DNA of 64,000 nt from Nocardioides piscis (GTDB lineage: Bacteria; Actinomycetota; Actinomycetes; Propionibacteriales; Nocardioidaceae): NCBI RefSeq assembly GCF_011300215.1, contig NZ_CP049866.1, positions 3,163,001 to 3,227,000 on the forward strand, read 5' to 3'. Shown one piece after another: positions 34,749-44,245 of this stretch. The notes under the pieces are model-generated. The model was not told the origin of the DNA. It saw only the letters and a list, made by a program, of their open reading frames with translations, and searched no databases. Position numbers and translations under genes: made by a program. Every line of letters begins with the position of its first letter. Position 1 is the first letter of the stretch.

Positions 34749-36317
34749 CTAGGAGAAGGTCGCGCGCAGCGCCTTCTTGTCCGGCTTGCCCAGCCCGGTC
34801 AGCGGGATGGAGTCGATGGCCAGGACGTGCTTGGGCGCCTGGACGGAGCCCTTGCGCTCCTTGACGAGCGCCTTGATCTCCTCGATCGCCTCGTCGGTGA
34901 GCGTCCCGTCGCGCGGCACGACGAGCGCGGTGACAGCCTCGCCGAACTTCTCGTCCGGGGTGCCGATCACCGCCACCTGTGCGACCGCGGGATGGGTCGC
35001 GACGACGTCCTCCACCTCGCGCGGGAAGACGTTGAAACCGCCCGTGACGATCATGTCCTTGGTGCGGTCGACGATGAACCAGAAGCCGTCCTCGTCCTCG
35101 CGAGCCACGTCGCCGGTGTGCAGCCAGCCGTCGCGGAACGTGCTGGCGGTCTCGTCGGGCAGCTTCCAGTAGCCGCCCGCCAGCAGCGGGCCGGCGACGC
35201 AGATCTCGCCGGGCTCGCCGGGAGCGGCCGGCGTGCCGTCGTCGGTGAGCAGCGCCGTACGCACGAAGGCACTGGGGCGACCGCAGCTGGACAGGCGCTC
35301 GGGGTGGGCGAGGTCGTGGTCGACCTTGGCGAGATAGCTGATCGCCATCGGGGCCTCCGACTGGCCGTAGTACTGCGCGAAGATCGGGCCGAAGCGCTCG
35401 ATCGCCTCCTGCAGCCGGGTCGGGTTGATCGCCGAGGCGCCGTAGTAGACCGTCTCGAGGCTGGACAGGTCGCGCGTGTGGCTGTCGGGGTGGTCGAGCA
35501 GCGCATAGAGCATCGTCGGGACCAGCATGGTCGCGGTGATGCGCTCGCGCTCGATGGTCTCCAGCACCAGGGCCGGGTCGAACCTCGGCAGCACGACGAG
35601 CAGCCCGCCCTTGATCACCACCGGCACGAAGAACGCCGCCCCGGCATGGCTCAACGGGGTGCACATCAAGAAGCGCGGGTTGTCGGGCCACTCCCACTCG
35701 GCGAGCTGGACCTGGGCCATCGTGTTCATCGCCTGAGCGGTGCCGATCACGCCCTTGGGCCGGCCGGTCGTGCCGCCGGTGTAGGCGATGGAGATGACGT
35801 GGTCGGGCGCGAGGTCGCGCGCCACGAGCGGCTTCGCGTCGTATGCTGATGCGCTCGCCACCAGGTCGACGACCTCGGCGGCCACGCCCGCCAGCGCGTC
35901 CGGCACCGGCCCGATCGTCAGCACCCGCCGCAGGCCCGGACAGCGCTCGAGCAGGCCGACCGCCCGCTCGGTGAACACCGGGTCGACGATCAGCGTGGTG
36001 ATCTCTGCGTCGTCGATGACGTAGGCGTGGTCGTCGAGGCTGCCGAGCGGGTGCAGGCTCGTGCGGCGGTAGCCCTGGGTCTGGCCGGCGCCGAGGATGA
36101 ACAGCACCTCTGGCCGGTTGGGCGCGAGCAGGGCCGCGCCCTCGTCACGGGCGCCGAGCGTCTCGAAGACCTGCACGTAGCGGCTGATCTCGGCGGCCGT
36201 CTCGCCACCGGTGAGGGTCGTGTCGCCGAGGTGCATCACCGGCCGGTCGCGGTGCCGGCGCAGGGCCGTCGCCAGCAGGTGGCCGTTGTGGACCGGGTTG
36301 CGCAGGGTGTCGGTCAT
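34749..36317 (-). CDS. Fatty-acyl/steroid-acyl-CoA ligase (FadD8-like)
   Basis: A 522-residue ANL-superfamily adenylating enzyme that makes an acyl-AMP and then acyl-CoA. It resembles mycobacterial FadD8 throughout: the start RNPVHNGHLLATALRRH, HLGDTTLTGGETAAEISRYV (about residues 29-48), P-loop YTGGTTGRPKGVIG (about 179-192), YYGQSEAPMAISYL, GWLHTGDVAREDEDGFWFIVDR and the catalytic Lys region LTGLGKPDKKAL at the end. Natural substrate is not known. A perfect KstR-type site lies 11-24 nt upstream, so it belongs to the sterol regulon here. It is downstream of the hydrolase gene but has its own operator. Confidence 0.87.
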   Translation of the reverse strand: MTDTLRNPVHNGHLLATALRRHRDRPVMHLGDTTLTGGETAAEISRYVQVFETLGARDEGAALLAPNRPEVLFILGAGQTQGYRRTSLHPLGSLDDHAYVIDDAEITTLIVDPVFTERAVGLLERCPGLRRVLTIGPVPDALAGVAAEVVDLVASASAYDAKPLVARDLAPDHVISIAYTGGTTGRPKGVIGTAQAMNTMAQVQLAEWEWPDNPRFLMCTPLSHAGAAFFVPVVIKGGLLVVLPRFDPALVLETIERERITATMLVPTMLYALLDHPDSHTRDLSSLETVYYGASAINPTRLQEAIERFGPIFAQYYGQSEAPMAISYLAKVDHDLAHPERLSSCGRPSAFVRTALLTDDGTPAAPGEPGEICVAGPLLAGGYWKLPDETASTFRDGWLHTGDVAREDEDGFWFIVDRTKDMIVTGGFNVFPREVEDVVATHPAVAQVAVIGTPDEKFGEAVTALVVPRDGTLTDEAIEEIKALVKERKGSVQAPKHVLAIDSIPLTGLGKPDKKALRATFS

Positions 36318-36327
36318 CCGGGCACAC

Positions 36328-36341
36328 TAGAACGTGTTCTA
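36328..36341. promoter_or_regulatory. KstR-type operator upstream of fadD8-like gene
   Basis: TAGAACGTGTTCTA is a perfect match to TNNAACNNGTTNNA and a full 14-bp palindrome, extended to 16 bp by C and G on either side. It lies 10 nt from the start codon of the ligase, so promoter and operator must overlap a very short leader. Confidence 0.87.
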
Positions 36342-36372
36342 GGTCCAGCGCCAGCGGGTGTGCCGAAGATCC

Positions 36373-37227
36373 TCAGGCGTGCGCGTCGAGCCAGGCGACG
36401 ACGTCGGCCGAGATCTCGTCGCGGTTGGTCTCGTTGAAGATCTCGTGGCGAGCTCCGTCATAGACGGTGACGGTGACGTCCTCGACCCCGGCATCTCGAT
36501 AGCGCTGGCCGAGCAGCTGGACCAGCTCGCCCCCGCCCGCGAGCGGGTCGTCGCTGCCCGACGCGATCAGGATCGGCAGGTCCTTGCGGATGCCGGCGAG
36601 TGCCTGTGGGTCCGCCAGGGTGCCTGCAGCAGCGAACAGCGCAGGCACGGTCGAGTCCGGAAGCGGGAAGCCACACATCGGGTCGGCGACGTAGAGGTCC
36701 ACCTCGGCCTCGTCGCGCGAGAGCCACTCATAGCCGGTGCGGTGCTCGAACCCGGCGTTGAAAGCCTCCAGCCCCACCGGCCCCTCTGCCTGGGCGAGCC
36801 CCGCCGCCAGGACGTCGAGCGCCGTCGAGCCCGAGAGCACCACGCCCGCATAGAGGTCACTGTGGTCGAGGAGCACCGACTGCGCGGCGAACGAGCCCAT
36901 CGAGTGGGCGACCAGGAACAGCGGAAGGTCTCCCGTCAGGCTCTGGCTGTAGGCCGCGAGGTCGGCGATCAGGCCCTCGAAACCTGCGTCACCGAAGTCG
37001 CCGGGGACGTCGGCGAGCGATTGCCCGTGCCCACGGTGGTCGGCCGCGTGGACGCGATATCCCGCGTCGTTGAGCGCTCGCGCCAACCGGTCGTAGCGGC
37101 CGCTGTGCTCGGCGAGACCGTGGGCAACCTGGACGACGCCCCTGGGCTCGTCGGCCGCGTCCCAGGTGTAGGTCGTGAGGCGGGTCTGGTCGACCGGTGA
37201 GGCGAAGGACGCGAGGGCGTAGGTCAT
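36373..37227 (-). CDS. Alpha/beta hydrolase, monoacylglycerol lipase-like
   Basis: A 284-residue serine hydrolase. VVQVAHGLAEHSGRYDRLARALNDAGYRVHAADHRGHGQS (about residues 30-69) is the oxyanion HG and the cap-adjacent region of monoglyceride lipases; LFLVAHSMGSFAAQSV holds the nucleophile (AHSMG, near residue 104); SGSDDPLAGGG the acid Asp and DGARHEIFNE the His. It probably hydrolyses an ester, perhaps a monoacylglycerol or steroid ester. It lies 10 nt after the F420-dependent gene on the same strand, so it should share its KstR-type operator. Confidence 0.86.
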   Translation of the reverse strand: MTYALASFASPVDQTRLTTYTWDAADEPRGVVQVAHGLAEHSGRYDRLARALNDAGYRVHAADHRGHGQSLADVPGDFGDAGFEGLIADLAAYSQSLTGDLPLFLVAHSMGSFAAQSVLLDHSDLYAGVVLSGSTALDVLAAGLAQAEGPVGLEAFNAGFEHRTGYEWLSRDEAEVDLYVADPMCGFPLPDSTVPALFAAAGTLADPQALAGIRKDLPILIASGSDDPLAGGGELVQLLGQRYRDAGVEDVTVTVYDGARHEIFNETNRDEISADVVAWLDAHA

Positions 37228-37237
37228 GGAGGACACG

Positions 37238-38287
37238 TTAGGGCCGGGCGAGCAGGTCCGCGACCCTCCTGATCTCGTCCGCACTGCGACAGGAGAGCAG
37301 CAGCGTCGTCACGCCGGTCGCCTCCCACTCAGCCACCCGCTCCCTGACATAGCCCGCGTCGCCGACGATGTGCATGTCGTGGACCAGGTCGTCGGGGACG
37401 AGCGTCGCCGCCTTGTCCTTCTCCCCTGCCAGATAGAGCCGCTGGACCTCGTCGGAGAGCTCCCGGTGGCCCATCCGTTCGAAGACCTGCTTGTGGAAGT
37501 TGGCGTCCTTGGCACCCATGCCGCCCATGTAGAGCGCGATCGTCGACTTCAGCTGCTGGGTCACGGCCTGCCGCTCGGTCTCGGAGGCGGTCACCTGGAG
37601 GTGGCAGGTGGCGGCGATCTCGAAGTCCGCCCGCGTCCGGCGCGCTCCCGGTCGGGCGAAGCCCTCGTCGAGCCACGGTTGATACATCGCGGCGGAGCCA
37701 GGCGTGTAGAAGATCGGGATCCAGCCGTCGGCGATCTCGGCGGTCTGGGCGACGTTCTTGGGCCCCTCGGCGCCGAGCCAGATCGGGATGTCGGGACGCA
37801 ACGGGTGGACGATCGGCTTCAGCGGCTTGCCGAGCCCGGTGGCGCCCTCGCCGGTGTAGGGCAGCGGGTGGTGCGGCCCGTCGTTGGTCACCGGGGCCTC
37901 GCGGCGGAGCACCTGGCGGATGATGTCGACGACCTCCCGGGTGCGGGCCAGGGGCTTGGCGAACGGGGCGCCGTACCACCCCTCGACGACCTGGGGACCG
38001 CTCACCCCCATGCCCAGGACGACCCGTCCCCCACTGAGGTGGTCGAGGGTCAGCGCGTGCATGGCGATCGATGTCGGGCTCCGCCCGGAGAGCTGCACGA
38101 TCGAGGTCCCGAGCCGCACGCGTGAGGTCTCGCGACCCCACCACGCGAGCGGCGTGAACGCGTCCGAGCCCCAGGCCTCCGCGGTGAAGATCGCGTCGAA
38201 CCCCGACTCCTCCGCGGCCGCGACCAGCTCCGCCACTCCGGTGGGCGGCTGTGCGCCCCAATAGCCCAGCTGCAGCCCCAGTTTCAT
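37238..38287 (-). CDS. LLM-class F420-dependent oxidoreductase
   Basis: A 349-residue luciferase-like TIM barrel. It starts MKLGLQLGYWGAQPP and shows FDAIFTAEAWGSDAFTPLAWW (about residues 31-51), VRLGTSIVQLSGRSPTSIAMHALTLDHLSGGRVVLGMGVSGPQVVEGWYG (about 57-106) and PIWLGAEGPKNVAQTAEIADGWIP. These are typical of F420-dependent enzymes. The gene is divergent from the double-DUF35 gene with ltp4 and ltp3 after it, the same order as Rv3520c-Rv3521-Rv3522-Rv3523 in M. tuberculosis as I recall it. The reaction on steroids is unknown. A KstR-type site lies in the divergent gap. Confidence 0.88.
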   Translation of the reverse strand: MKLGLQLGYWGAQPPTGVAELVAAAEESGFDAIFTAEAWGSDAFTPLAWWGRETSRVRLGTSIVQLSGRSPTSIAMHALTLDHLSGGRVVLGMGVSGPQVVEGWYGAPFAKPLARTREVVDIIRQVLRREAPVTNDGPHHPLPYTGEGATGLGKPLKPIVHPLRPDIPIWLGAEGPKNVAQTAEIADGWIPIFYTPGSAAMYQPWLDEGFARPGARRTRADFEIAATCHLQVTASETERQAVTQQLKSTIALYMGGMGAKDANFHKQVFERMGHRELSDEVQRLYLAGEKDKAATLVPDDLVHDMHIVGDAGYVRERVAEWEATGVTTLLLSCRSADEIRRVADLLARP

Positions 38288-38321
38288 GATCGACACTGTC
38301 CCAGAGCCTTGTCCGCATTAC

Positions 38322-38335
38322 TAGAACGTGTTTCA
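38322..38335. promoter_or_regulatory. KstR-type operator, F420 enzyme/DUF35 divergent promoter
   Basis: TAGAACGTGTTTCA meets TNNAACNNGTTNNA fully, although the outer palindrome is imperfect. It starts 35 nt before the F420-dependent gene and ends 10 nt before the DUF35 gene, so it can govern both divergent units. Confidence 0.82.
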
Positions 38336-38344
38336 CTTCCGGGC

Positions 38345-39325
38345 ATGTCGCGCACCCTTTCGGCGCCGGTCACCGTCGCCTTCGACTACACCAGGTCGAC
38401 CGGGCCGGTCCTCGGCCGCTTCTTCACCGGCCTCCGCGACGGCGTGGTCGTCGGCGGTCGTACGGCGAGTGGCCGGGTCGTCGTCCCGCCGCCGGAGTTC
38501 GACCCGGAGACCCATCAGGCGATCACCGACTTCGTCGAGGTCGCCGACACCGGTGTCGTGACGTCGTGGACGTGGGTGCCGGAGCCCGTCGCCGGCCAGC
38601 CGCTCGATCGCCCGTTCGCGTTCGTGCTCGTCACCCTCGACGGTGCGGACGCATCCTTCCTGCACGCGCTCGACGTCGGCTCGCCCGACGAGGTGTCGAC
38701 CGGGATGCGGGTCCGGGTCCGGTGGGCTGGTGAGCGGGTGGGGGCGATCACCGACATCGGGTGCTTCGAGCCTGAGGCCCGGGGTTTCGTGACAGGCGCC
38801 AGGGCGCCTTCCTCAACCGCCGGGGCGACTTCCCCAACCGCCGAGCCGGTCACGGGCATCGTCACGCCCGTCTCCCTCGACTACGTCTATGCCGCCAGCC
38901 CCGAGGAGACCGCGTTCTATCGCGGGCTCGAGCAGGGACGGATCCTGGGGCAGCGGTGTCCCACCTGCCACAAGGTCTACGTCCCCCCGCGCAGCGCCTG
39001 CCCGACCGACGGCACCCCGACCACCGACGAGGTCGAGCTCTCGGAGTCGGGCACGGTGACGACGTTCTGCGTCGTCAACGTGCCGTTCCTGGGGCAGCGG
39101 ATCACGCCGCCATACGTCTCGGCCTATGTCCTGCTCGACGGCGCCGACATCGCGTTCCTGCACCTGATCCTCGACTGCCCCGCCGAGGACGTCCACATGG
39201 GCATGCGGGTCAAGGCGGTGTGGCGTCCGCGCGAGGAGTGGGGCACGACGATCGAGAACATCAGCCACTTCGCGCCCACCGGCGAGCCGGACGCCGACTA
39301 CGACACCTACAAGCAGCACCTCTGA
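38345..39325 (+). CDS. Tandem DUF35/OB-fold acyl-CoA-associated protein
   Basis: A 326-residue protein with two DUF35 units. The second (about residues 180-310) has the full zinc ribbon GQRCPTCHKVYVPPRSACPTDG plus the OB-fold GTVTTFCVVNVPF and PPYVSAYVLLDGADIAFLHLI. The first (about 10-150) has the OB-fold (VTSWTWVPEP, FAFVLVTLDGADASFLHAL) but its ribbon region VVVGGRTASGRVVVPPPEFD has lost the Cys. DUF35 proteins are partners of Ltp-type thiolase-fold enzymes, as ChsH2 is for the aldolase Ltp2. It is followed 12 nt later by ltp4 and ltp3, with which it probably forms a complex. Confidence 0.85.
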   Translation: MSRTLSAPVTVAFDYTRSTGPVLGRFFTGLRDGVVVGGRTASGRVVVPPPEFDPETHQAITDFVEVADTGVVTSWTWVPEPVAGQPLDRPFAFVLVTLDGADASFLHALDVGSPDEVSTGMRVRVRWAGERVGAITDIGCFEPEARGFVTGARAPSSTAGATSPTAEPVTGIVTPVSLDYVYAASPEETAFYRGLEQGRILGQRCPTCHKVYVPPRSACPTDGTPTTDEVELSESGTVTTFCVVNVPFLGQRITPPYVSAYVLLDGADIAFLHLILDCPAEDVHMGMRVKAVWRPREEWGTTIENISHFAPTGEPDADYDTYKQHL

Positions 39326-39337
39326 AGGAGAGAGTCG

Positions 39338-40405
39338 ATGAGAGATGTTGCCGTTGTCGGCTTCGCGCAGAGGCAGATGCTGGAGTTCGACGGGTCGCCG
39401 ACGTGCGTCGAGCTCCTCGTCCCGCTCTTCGAGGAGTGCTACGCCCAGACCGGCTGGACCCGGCGTGACGTGGGGTTCTGGTGCTCGGGCTCGAGCGACT
39501 ACCTCGCCGGGCGGTCGTTCTCGTTCGTCCAGGCGGTCGACGCGATCGGCGTGATCCCGCCGGTCAACGAGTCACACGTCGAGATGGACCTGGCCTGGGC
39601 GATGTACGAGGCGTGGCTCAAGATCCAGACCGGGGAGGTCGACACCGCGCTGGTCTATGCCTTCGGCAAGAGCTCGGCCGGGACCCTGCGACGGACCCTG
39701 TCGATGCAGCTCGAGCCCTACACGATGACGCCGCTGTGGCCCGACACCGTGTCGCTCGCGGGCCTCCAGGCGCGCGCCGGGATCGACGCCGGCCTCTGGG
39801 ACGAGGCCGCGATGGCCCAGGTCGTGCAGCGCTCGCTGACCGACGCGGAGGGCAACGACCACGCCGTCCGCAGCGGCGGGTCGAGCGTCGAGGCGCTGCT
39901 GGCCAAGCCGATGTATGCCGATCCGCTGCGCAAGCACGACTGCGCGCCGGTCACCGACGGCGCCGCCGCGATCGTGCTGGCCGCCGGCGACCGCGCACGT
40001 GGCGTCCGCGACCGCCCCGCCTGGATCAGTGGACTGAGCCACTTCATCGACCCGATGAGCATGGGCACGCGCGACCTCACCCGCTCCGCCAGCGCCGCCC
40101 GGGCCGCAGCCGGGGTCGACCTGACCGGCGTCGAGGTCGCCGAGCTCCACGCACCCTTCAGCCACCAGGAGCTCGTCCTGCGCCGGGAGCTGGGGCTGGG
40201 CGGCGACGTACGCGTGAATCCCTCCGGTGGTGCGCTCGCCGGCAACCCGATGTTCTCCGCCGGCGGCATCCGGATCGGCGAGGCTGCGACCCGGATCTGG
40301 AGCGGCGAGGTCGACAAGGCCCTCGGGCACGCCACCAGCGGGCCCGCCCTGCAGCAGAACCTGCTGTGCGTCCTCGACGCCGACGCGTTCGGGAAGGTGG
40401 CCTGA
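39338..40405 (+). CDS. ltp4: Thiolase-fold lipid-transfer protein Ltp4 type
   Basis: A 355-residue SCP2/thiolase-fold protein. Start MRDVAVVGFAQRQ is the usual first strand; VNESHVEMDLAWAMYEAWLKIQ (about residues 70-91) is the helix where thiolases carry the nucleophilic Cys, and here no Cys is present; CAPVTDGAAAIVLA, VAELHAPFSHQELVL and NPSGGALAGNPMFSAGG follow. Loss of the Cys suggests an aldolase-like or structural role rather than thiolysis. AGGAG lies before ATG 39338. Its stop overlaps the ltp3 start by one base (TGATG). The order DUF35-ltp4-ltp3 agrees with the M. tuberculosis locus. Confidence 0.85.
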   Translation: MRDVAVVGFAQRQMLEFDGSPTCVELLVPLFEECYAQTGWTRRDVGFWCSGSSDYLAGRSFSFVQAVDAIGVIPPVNESHVEMDLAWAMYEAWLKIQTGEVDTALVYAFGKSSAGTLRRTLSMQLEPYTMTPLWPDTVSLAGLQARAGIDAGLWDEAAMAQVVQRSLTDAEGNDHAVRSGGSSVEALLAKPMYADPLRKHDCAPVTDGAAAIVLAAGDRARGVRDRPAWISGLSHFIDPMSMGTRDLTRSASAARAAAGVDLTGVEVAELHAPFSHQELVLRRELGLGGDVRVNPSGGALAGNPMFSAGGIRIGEAATRIWSGEVDKALGHATSGPALQQNLLCVLDADAFGKVA

Positions 40406-41565
40406 TGGGCAAGCAGCCGGCGGCCGTGGTCGGGGTGGGCCAGACCCACCACCGAGCCAAGCGCGAGGACGTGTCGATGGCCGGGCTGTGCCGCGAGGCG
40501 ATCGACCGGGCGCTCGAGGACGCGCAGCTGACCCTCGATGACATCGACGCGATCGTGGTCGGCAAGGCGCCCGACCTCTTCGAGGGCGTGATGATGCCCG
40601 AGCTCTTCCTGGCGGAGTCGCTGGGCGCTGCCGGCAAGCCCCTGCTGCGCGTGCACACCGCCGGTTCGGTTGGCGGCTCGACCGCGATCGTGGCTGCCTC
40701 GCTGGTCCAGGCAGGCGTGCACGAGCGGGTCCTGACCATCGCCTACGAGAAGCAGTCGGAGTCCAACGCGATGTGGGCGCTGTCGGTGCCGGTCCCGTTC
40801 AGCATGCCGGTGCACGCCGGGGCCGGCGGCTACTTCGCGCCCCACGTGCGCTCCTACATCCGGCGCTCGGGAGCCCCGACCCACATCGGCGCGATCGTCG
40901 CGGCCAAGGACCGCAACAACGCGCTGCGCAACCCCTACGCCCACCTGCGCAACCCCGACACCACCGTCGAGTCGGTGCTCGCCTCGCAGATGCTCTGGGA
41001 CCCGATCCGCTATGACGAGACGTGTCCGTCGAGCGACGGCGCCTGCGCCCTGGTGATCGTCAGCGAGGACGTCGCTGCATCCTCCCCCAACCCGGCCTGG
41101 ATCCACGGCACGGTGATGCGTTCGGAGGCGACGACCGCGGCCGAGCGCGACCAGGTCAACCCGCAGGCCTCGCGCGATGCCGCGGCGGCGCTGTGGAAGC
41201 AGGCGGGGATCACCAACCCGATCGAGGAGATCGACGCCGCCGAGATCTATGTGCCGTTCTCCTGGTTCGAGCCGATGTGGCTGGAGTCGCTCGGCTTCGC
41301 CGAGGAAGGCGCCGGCTGGCAGCTCACCGAGTCGGGCGCGACCGCCATGGACGGCAAGATCCCGGTCAACTGCTCCGGCGGCGTGCTCTCCTCCAACCCG
41401 ATCGGCGCCTCCGGGATGCTCCGCTTCGCCGAGGCTGCGCTCCAGGTGCGGGGTGCTGCCGGGGAGCACCAGGTCGACGGCGCCCGCAAGGCCCTGGGCC
41501 ACGCGTATGGCGGCGGCTCGCAGTTCTTCGCGATGTGGGTCGTCGGGGCCGACAAGCCCGCCTGA
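40405..41565 (+). CDS. ltp3: Thiolase-fold lipid-transfer protein Ltp3 type
   Basis: A 386-residue SCP2/thiolase-fold protein. Motifs: AVVGVGQTHHRAKREDVSM, DDIDAIVVGKAPD (about residues 48-60), the site segment LLRVHTAGSVGGSTAIVAAS with no Cys nucleophile, ETCPSSDGACALVIVSED, AAEIYVPFSWFEPMW and NCSGGVLSSNPIGASGMLRFAEA (about 334-356). With Ltp4 and the tandem DUF35 protein it probably makes a side-chain-cleaving or carrier complex. The C-terminal bases of the gene (around 41557-41573) are nearly repeated in the terminator loop 62 nt downstream. Confidence 0.85.
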   Translation: MGKQPAAVVGVGQTHHRAKREDVSMAGLCREAIDRALEDAQLTLDDIDAIVVGKAPDLFEGVMMPELFLAESLGAAGKPLLRVHTAGSVGGSTAIVAASLVQAGVHERVLTIAYEKQSESNAMWALSVPVPFSMPVHAGAGGYFAPHVRSYIRRSGAPTHIGAIVAAKDRNNALRNPYAHLRNPDTTVESVLASQMLWDPIRYDETCPSSDGACALVIVSEDVAASSPNPAWIHGTVMRSEATTAAERDQVNPQASRDAAAALWKQAGITNPIEEIDAAEIYVPFSWFEPMWLESLGFAEEGAGWQLTESGATAMDGKIPVNCSGGVLSSNPIGASGMLRFAEAALQVRGAAGEHQVDGARKALGHAYGGGSQFFAMWVVGADKPA

Positions 41566-41607
41566 GCGGGGACTCCGTCGGTTGGTGGCCGTCGCGACCT
41601 GCACGGA

Positions 41608-41645
41608 AACGGCGAGGTCCCCGCCTGAGCGGGGACCTCGCCGTT
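41608..41645. terminator. Bidirectional terminator between ltp3 and cyp125
   Basis: A perfect 17-bp inverted repeat (arms 41608-41624 and 41629-41645, beginning AACGGCGAGGTCCCCGC) with a 4-nt CTGA loop. It lies between the convergent ends of ltp3 (43 nt away) and cyp125 (29 nt away). AA and TT at the arm ends give short T runs in both directions, so it can serve both genes. Confidence 0.85.
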
Positions 41646-41673
41646 GAACGTACGACCCGTGGGTCAGGGTGGG

Positions 41674-42924
41674 TCAGGCGTACTTGACCTGCATCTCCTT
41701 GATCCCGTTGATCCAGGAGTGGCGCAGCCGGCGCGGGTCCTCGACGAGACTGATGTCGGGGATGGTGTCGGCGATCGCCTCGAACATCAGCCCGACGGTC
41801 AGCCGGGCCAGGTTGGCGCCGATGCAGTAGTGCGCCCCGTGACCGCCGAAGGCGAGGTGGGGGTTGGGGTCGCGCATGATGTCGAAGGTGAACGGGTCCT
41901 CGAAGACCTCGTCGTCGAAGTTGCCCGAGGCGTAGAAGATGCCGACTCGCTGGTCCTTCTTGACCTCGACGTCGCCGACCATCACGTCAGCCAGCGCGGT
42001 GCGCTGGAAGACCGACACCGGCGTGGCCCACCGGATGATCTCGTCGACGGCCGTGGCTGGGCGCTCCTTCTTGTAGAGCTCCCACTGGTCGGGGTGGTCG
42101 AAGAACGCCTTCATGCCGTGGGTGATGGAGTTGCGGCTGGTCTCGTTGCCGGCGACCGTCAGCAGGATCACGAAGAAGCCGAACTCGTCGGAGGTCAGGC
42201 CCTCGCCGTCCTCGCCGACGGTGACCAGCTTGCTGACGATGTCGTCCTGGGGGTTGGCCTTGCGCTCCTCGGCGATCGGCATGAAGTAGTTGAGGATCTC
42301 GACCGACGCGGCCTCGGGGTCGCCCTCGATCTCCGGGTCGTCGTAGGACAGCATCTGGTTGGACCAGTGGAAGAGCTTGCGGCGGTCCTCCTGCGGCACG
42401 CCGAGCAGGTCGGCGATCGCCTGCAGCGGCAGCTCGGAGGCGACGTCCTCGACGAAGCAGCCGGTGCCCTTCTCGCGGGCGTCCTCGGCGATCCGGACGG
42501 CGGCAGCGGCCAGCGCGTCGCGGAGCCCGCCGATCGCGCGGGGGGTGAAGCCGCGGCTGATGATCCGGCGCAGGTTGCCGTGTCCAGGGTCGTCCTGGTT
42601 GATCATCATGACGCTCTGCATCTCGACCTGGTCGCGGGTCATGTCGGGAGCGAAGCGGATGATCGCGCCGTTGACGCTGGTGGAGAAGTGCTTGGAGTCC
42701 TTGGAGATCGCCGCGATGTCGGCGTGCCTGGTGATCGCCCAGTAGCCCTTGGCGCCTTCGGCGACGAAACCGGCGGAGGCCTCGGCTGTCTGCTCGACCC
42801 AGTGCACGGGAGCAGCGCGGCGCAGGACGCCGAGCTCCTCGTGCGGTATGGCGGCAAGGTTGACATCCGGTTCGGTCGGGTCGAAGCCGACGGGCAGGTC
42901 GAGGCTGTCGGGCTGTGCGGTCAC
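41674..42924 (-). CDS. cyp125: Cytochrome P450 CYP125-type steroid C26-monooxygenase
   Basis: CYP125 starts side-chain degradation by oxidising C26/C27 of cholesterol or cholestenone. The 416-residue protein has the I-helix AGNETSRNSITHGMKAF (about residues 256-272), the ExxR motif in DEIIRWATPVSVFQRTA, the SANFD-like YASGNFDDEVF, the haem loop FGGHGAHYCIGANLAR (about 359-374) with the thiolate Cys, and the C-terminal INGIKEMQVKYA. These details fit CYP125 rather than CYP142 or CYP124. It starts at GTG 42924. It is divergent from fadA5, as in M. tuberculosis, with two KstR-type sites in the 157-nt gap. Confidence 0.92.
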   Translation of the reverse strand: MTAQPDSLDLPVGFDPTEPDVNLAAIPHEELGVLRRAAPVHWVEQTAEASAGFVAEGAKGYWAITRHADIAAISKDSKHFSTSVNGAIIRFAPDMTRDQVEMQSVMMINQDDPGHGNLRRIISRGFTPRAIGGLRDALAAAAVRIAEDAREKGTGCFVEDVASELPLQAIADLLGVPQEDRRKLFHWSNQMLSYDDPEIEGDPEAASVEILNYFMPIAEERKANPQDDIVSKLVTVGEDGEGLTSDEFGFFVILLTVAGNETSRNSITHGMKAFFDHPDQWELYKKERPATAVDEIIRWATPVSVFQRTALADVMVGDVEVKKDQRVGIFYASGNFDDEVFEDPFTFDIMRDPNPHLAFGGHGAHYCIGANLARLTVGLMFEAIADTIPDISLVEDPRRLRHSWINGIKEMQVKYA

Positions 42925-42954
42925 GGAGAGTCCCTCTCGTACGAATGCTTCGTC

Positions 42955-42968
42955 TAGAACACGTTCTA
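42955..42968. promoter_or_regulatory. KstR-type operator upstream of cyp125
   Basis: TAGAACACGTTCTA fully matches TNNAACNNGTTNNA and is a perfect 14-bp palindrome, extended by C and G outside. It lies 30 nt before the cyp125 start, the expected position for promoter overlap. Confidence 0.88.
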
Positions 42969-43057
42969 GTGACCGAGGTTACCCACCCTCGGCACTGTTT
43001 GGCCACAGGCGTCCGCCGATTCGGGTCCCGCTGACCGGCCGCCACTTGTCGGCGTCC

Positions 43058-43071
43058 GAGAACGTGTTCTA
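43058..43071. promoter_or_regulatory. KstR-type operator upstream of fadA5
   Basis: GAGAACGTGTTCTA matches TNNAACNNGTTNNA except for the first base. It ends 10 nt before fadA5. With the site at 42955-42968 the two diverging units each have their own operator, 103 nt apart centre to centre. Confidence 0.8.
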
Positions 43072-43072
43072 G

Positions 43073-44244
<1,172 letters not shown>

Positions 44245-44245
<1 letters not shown>

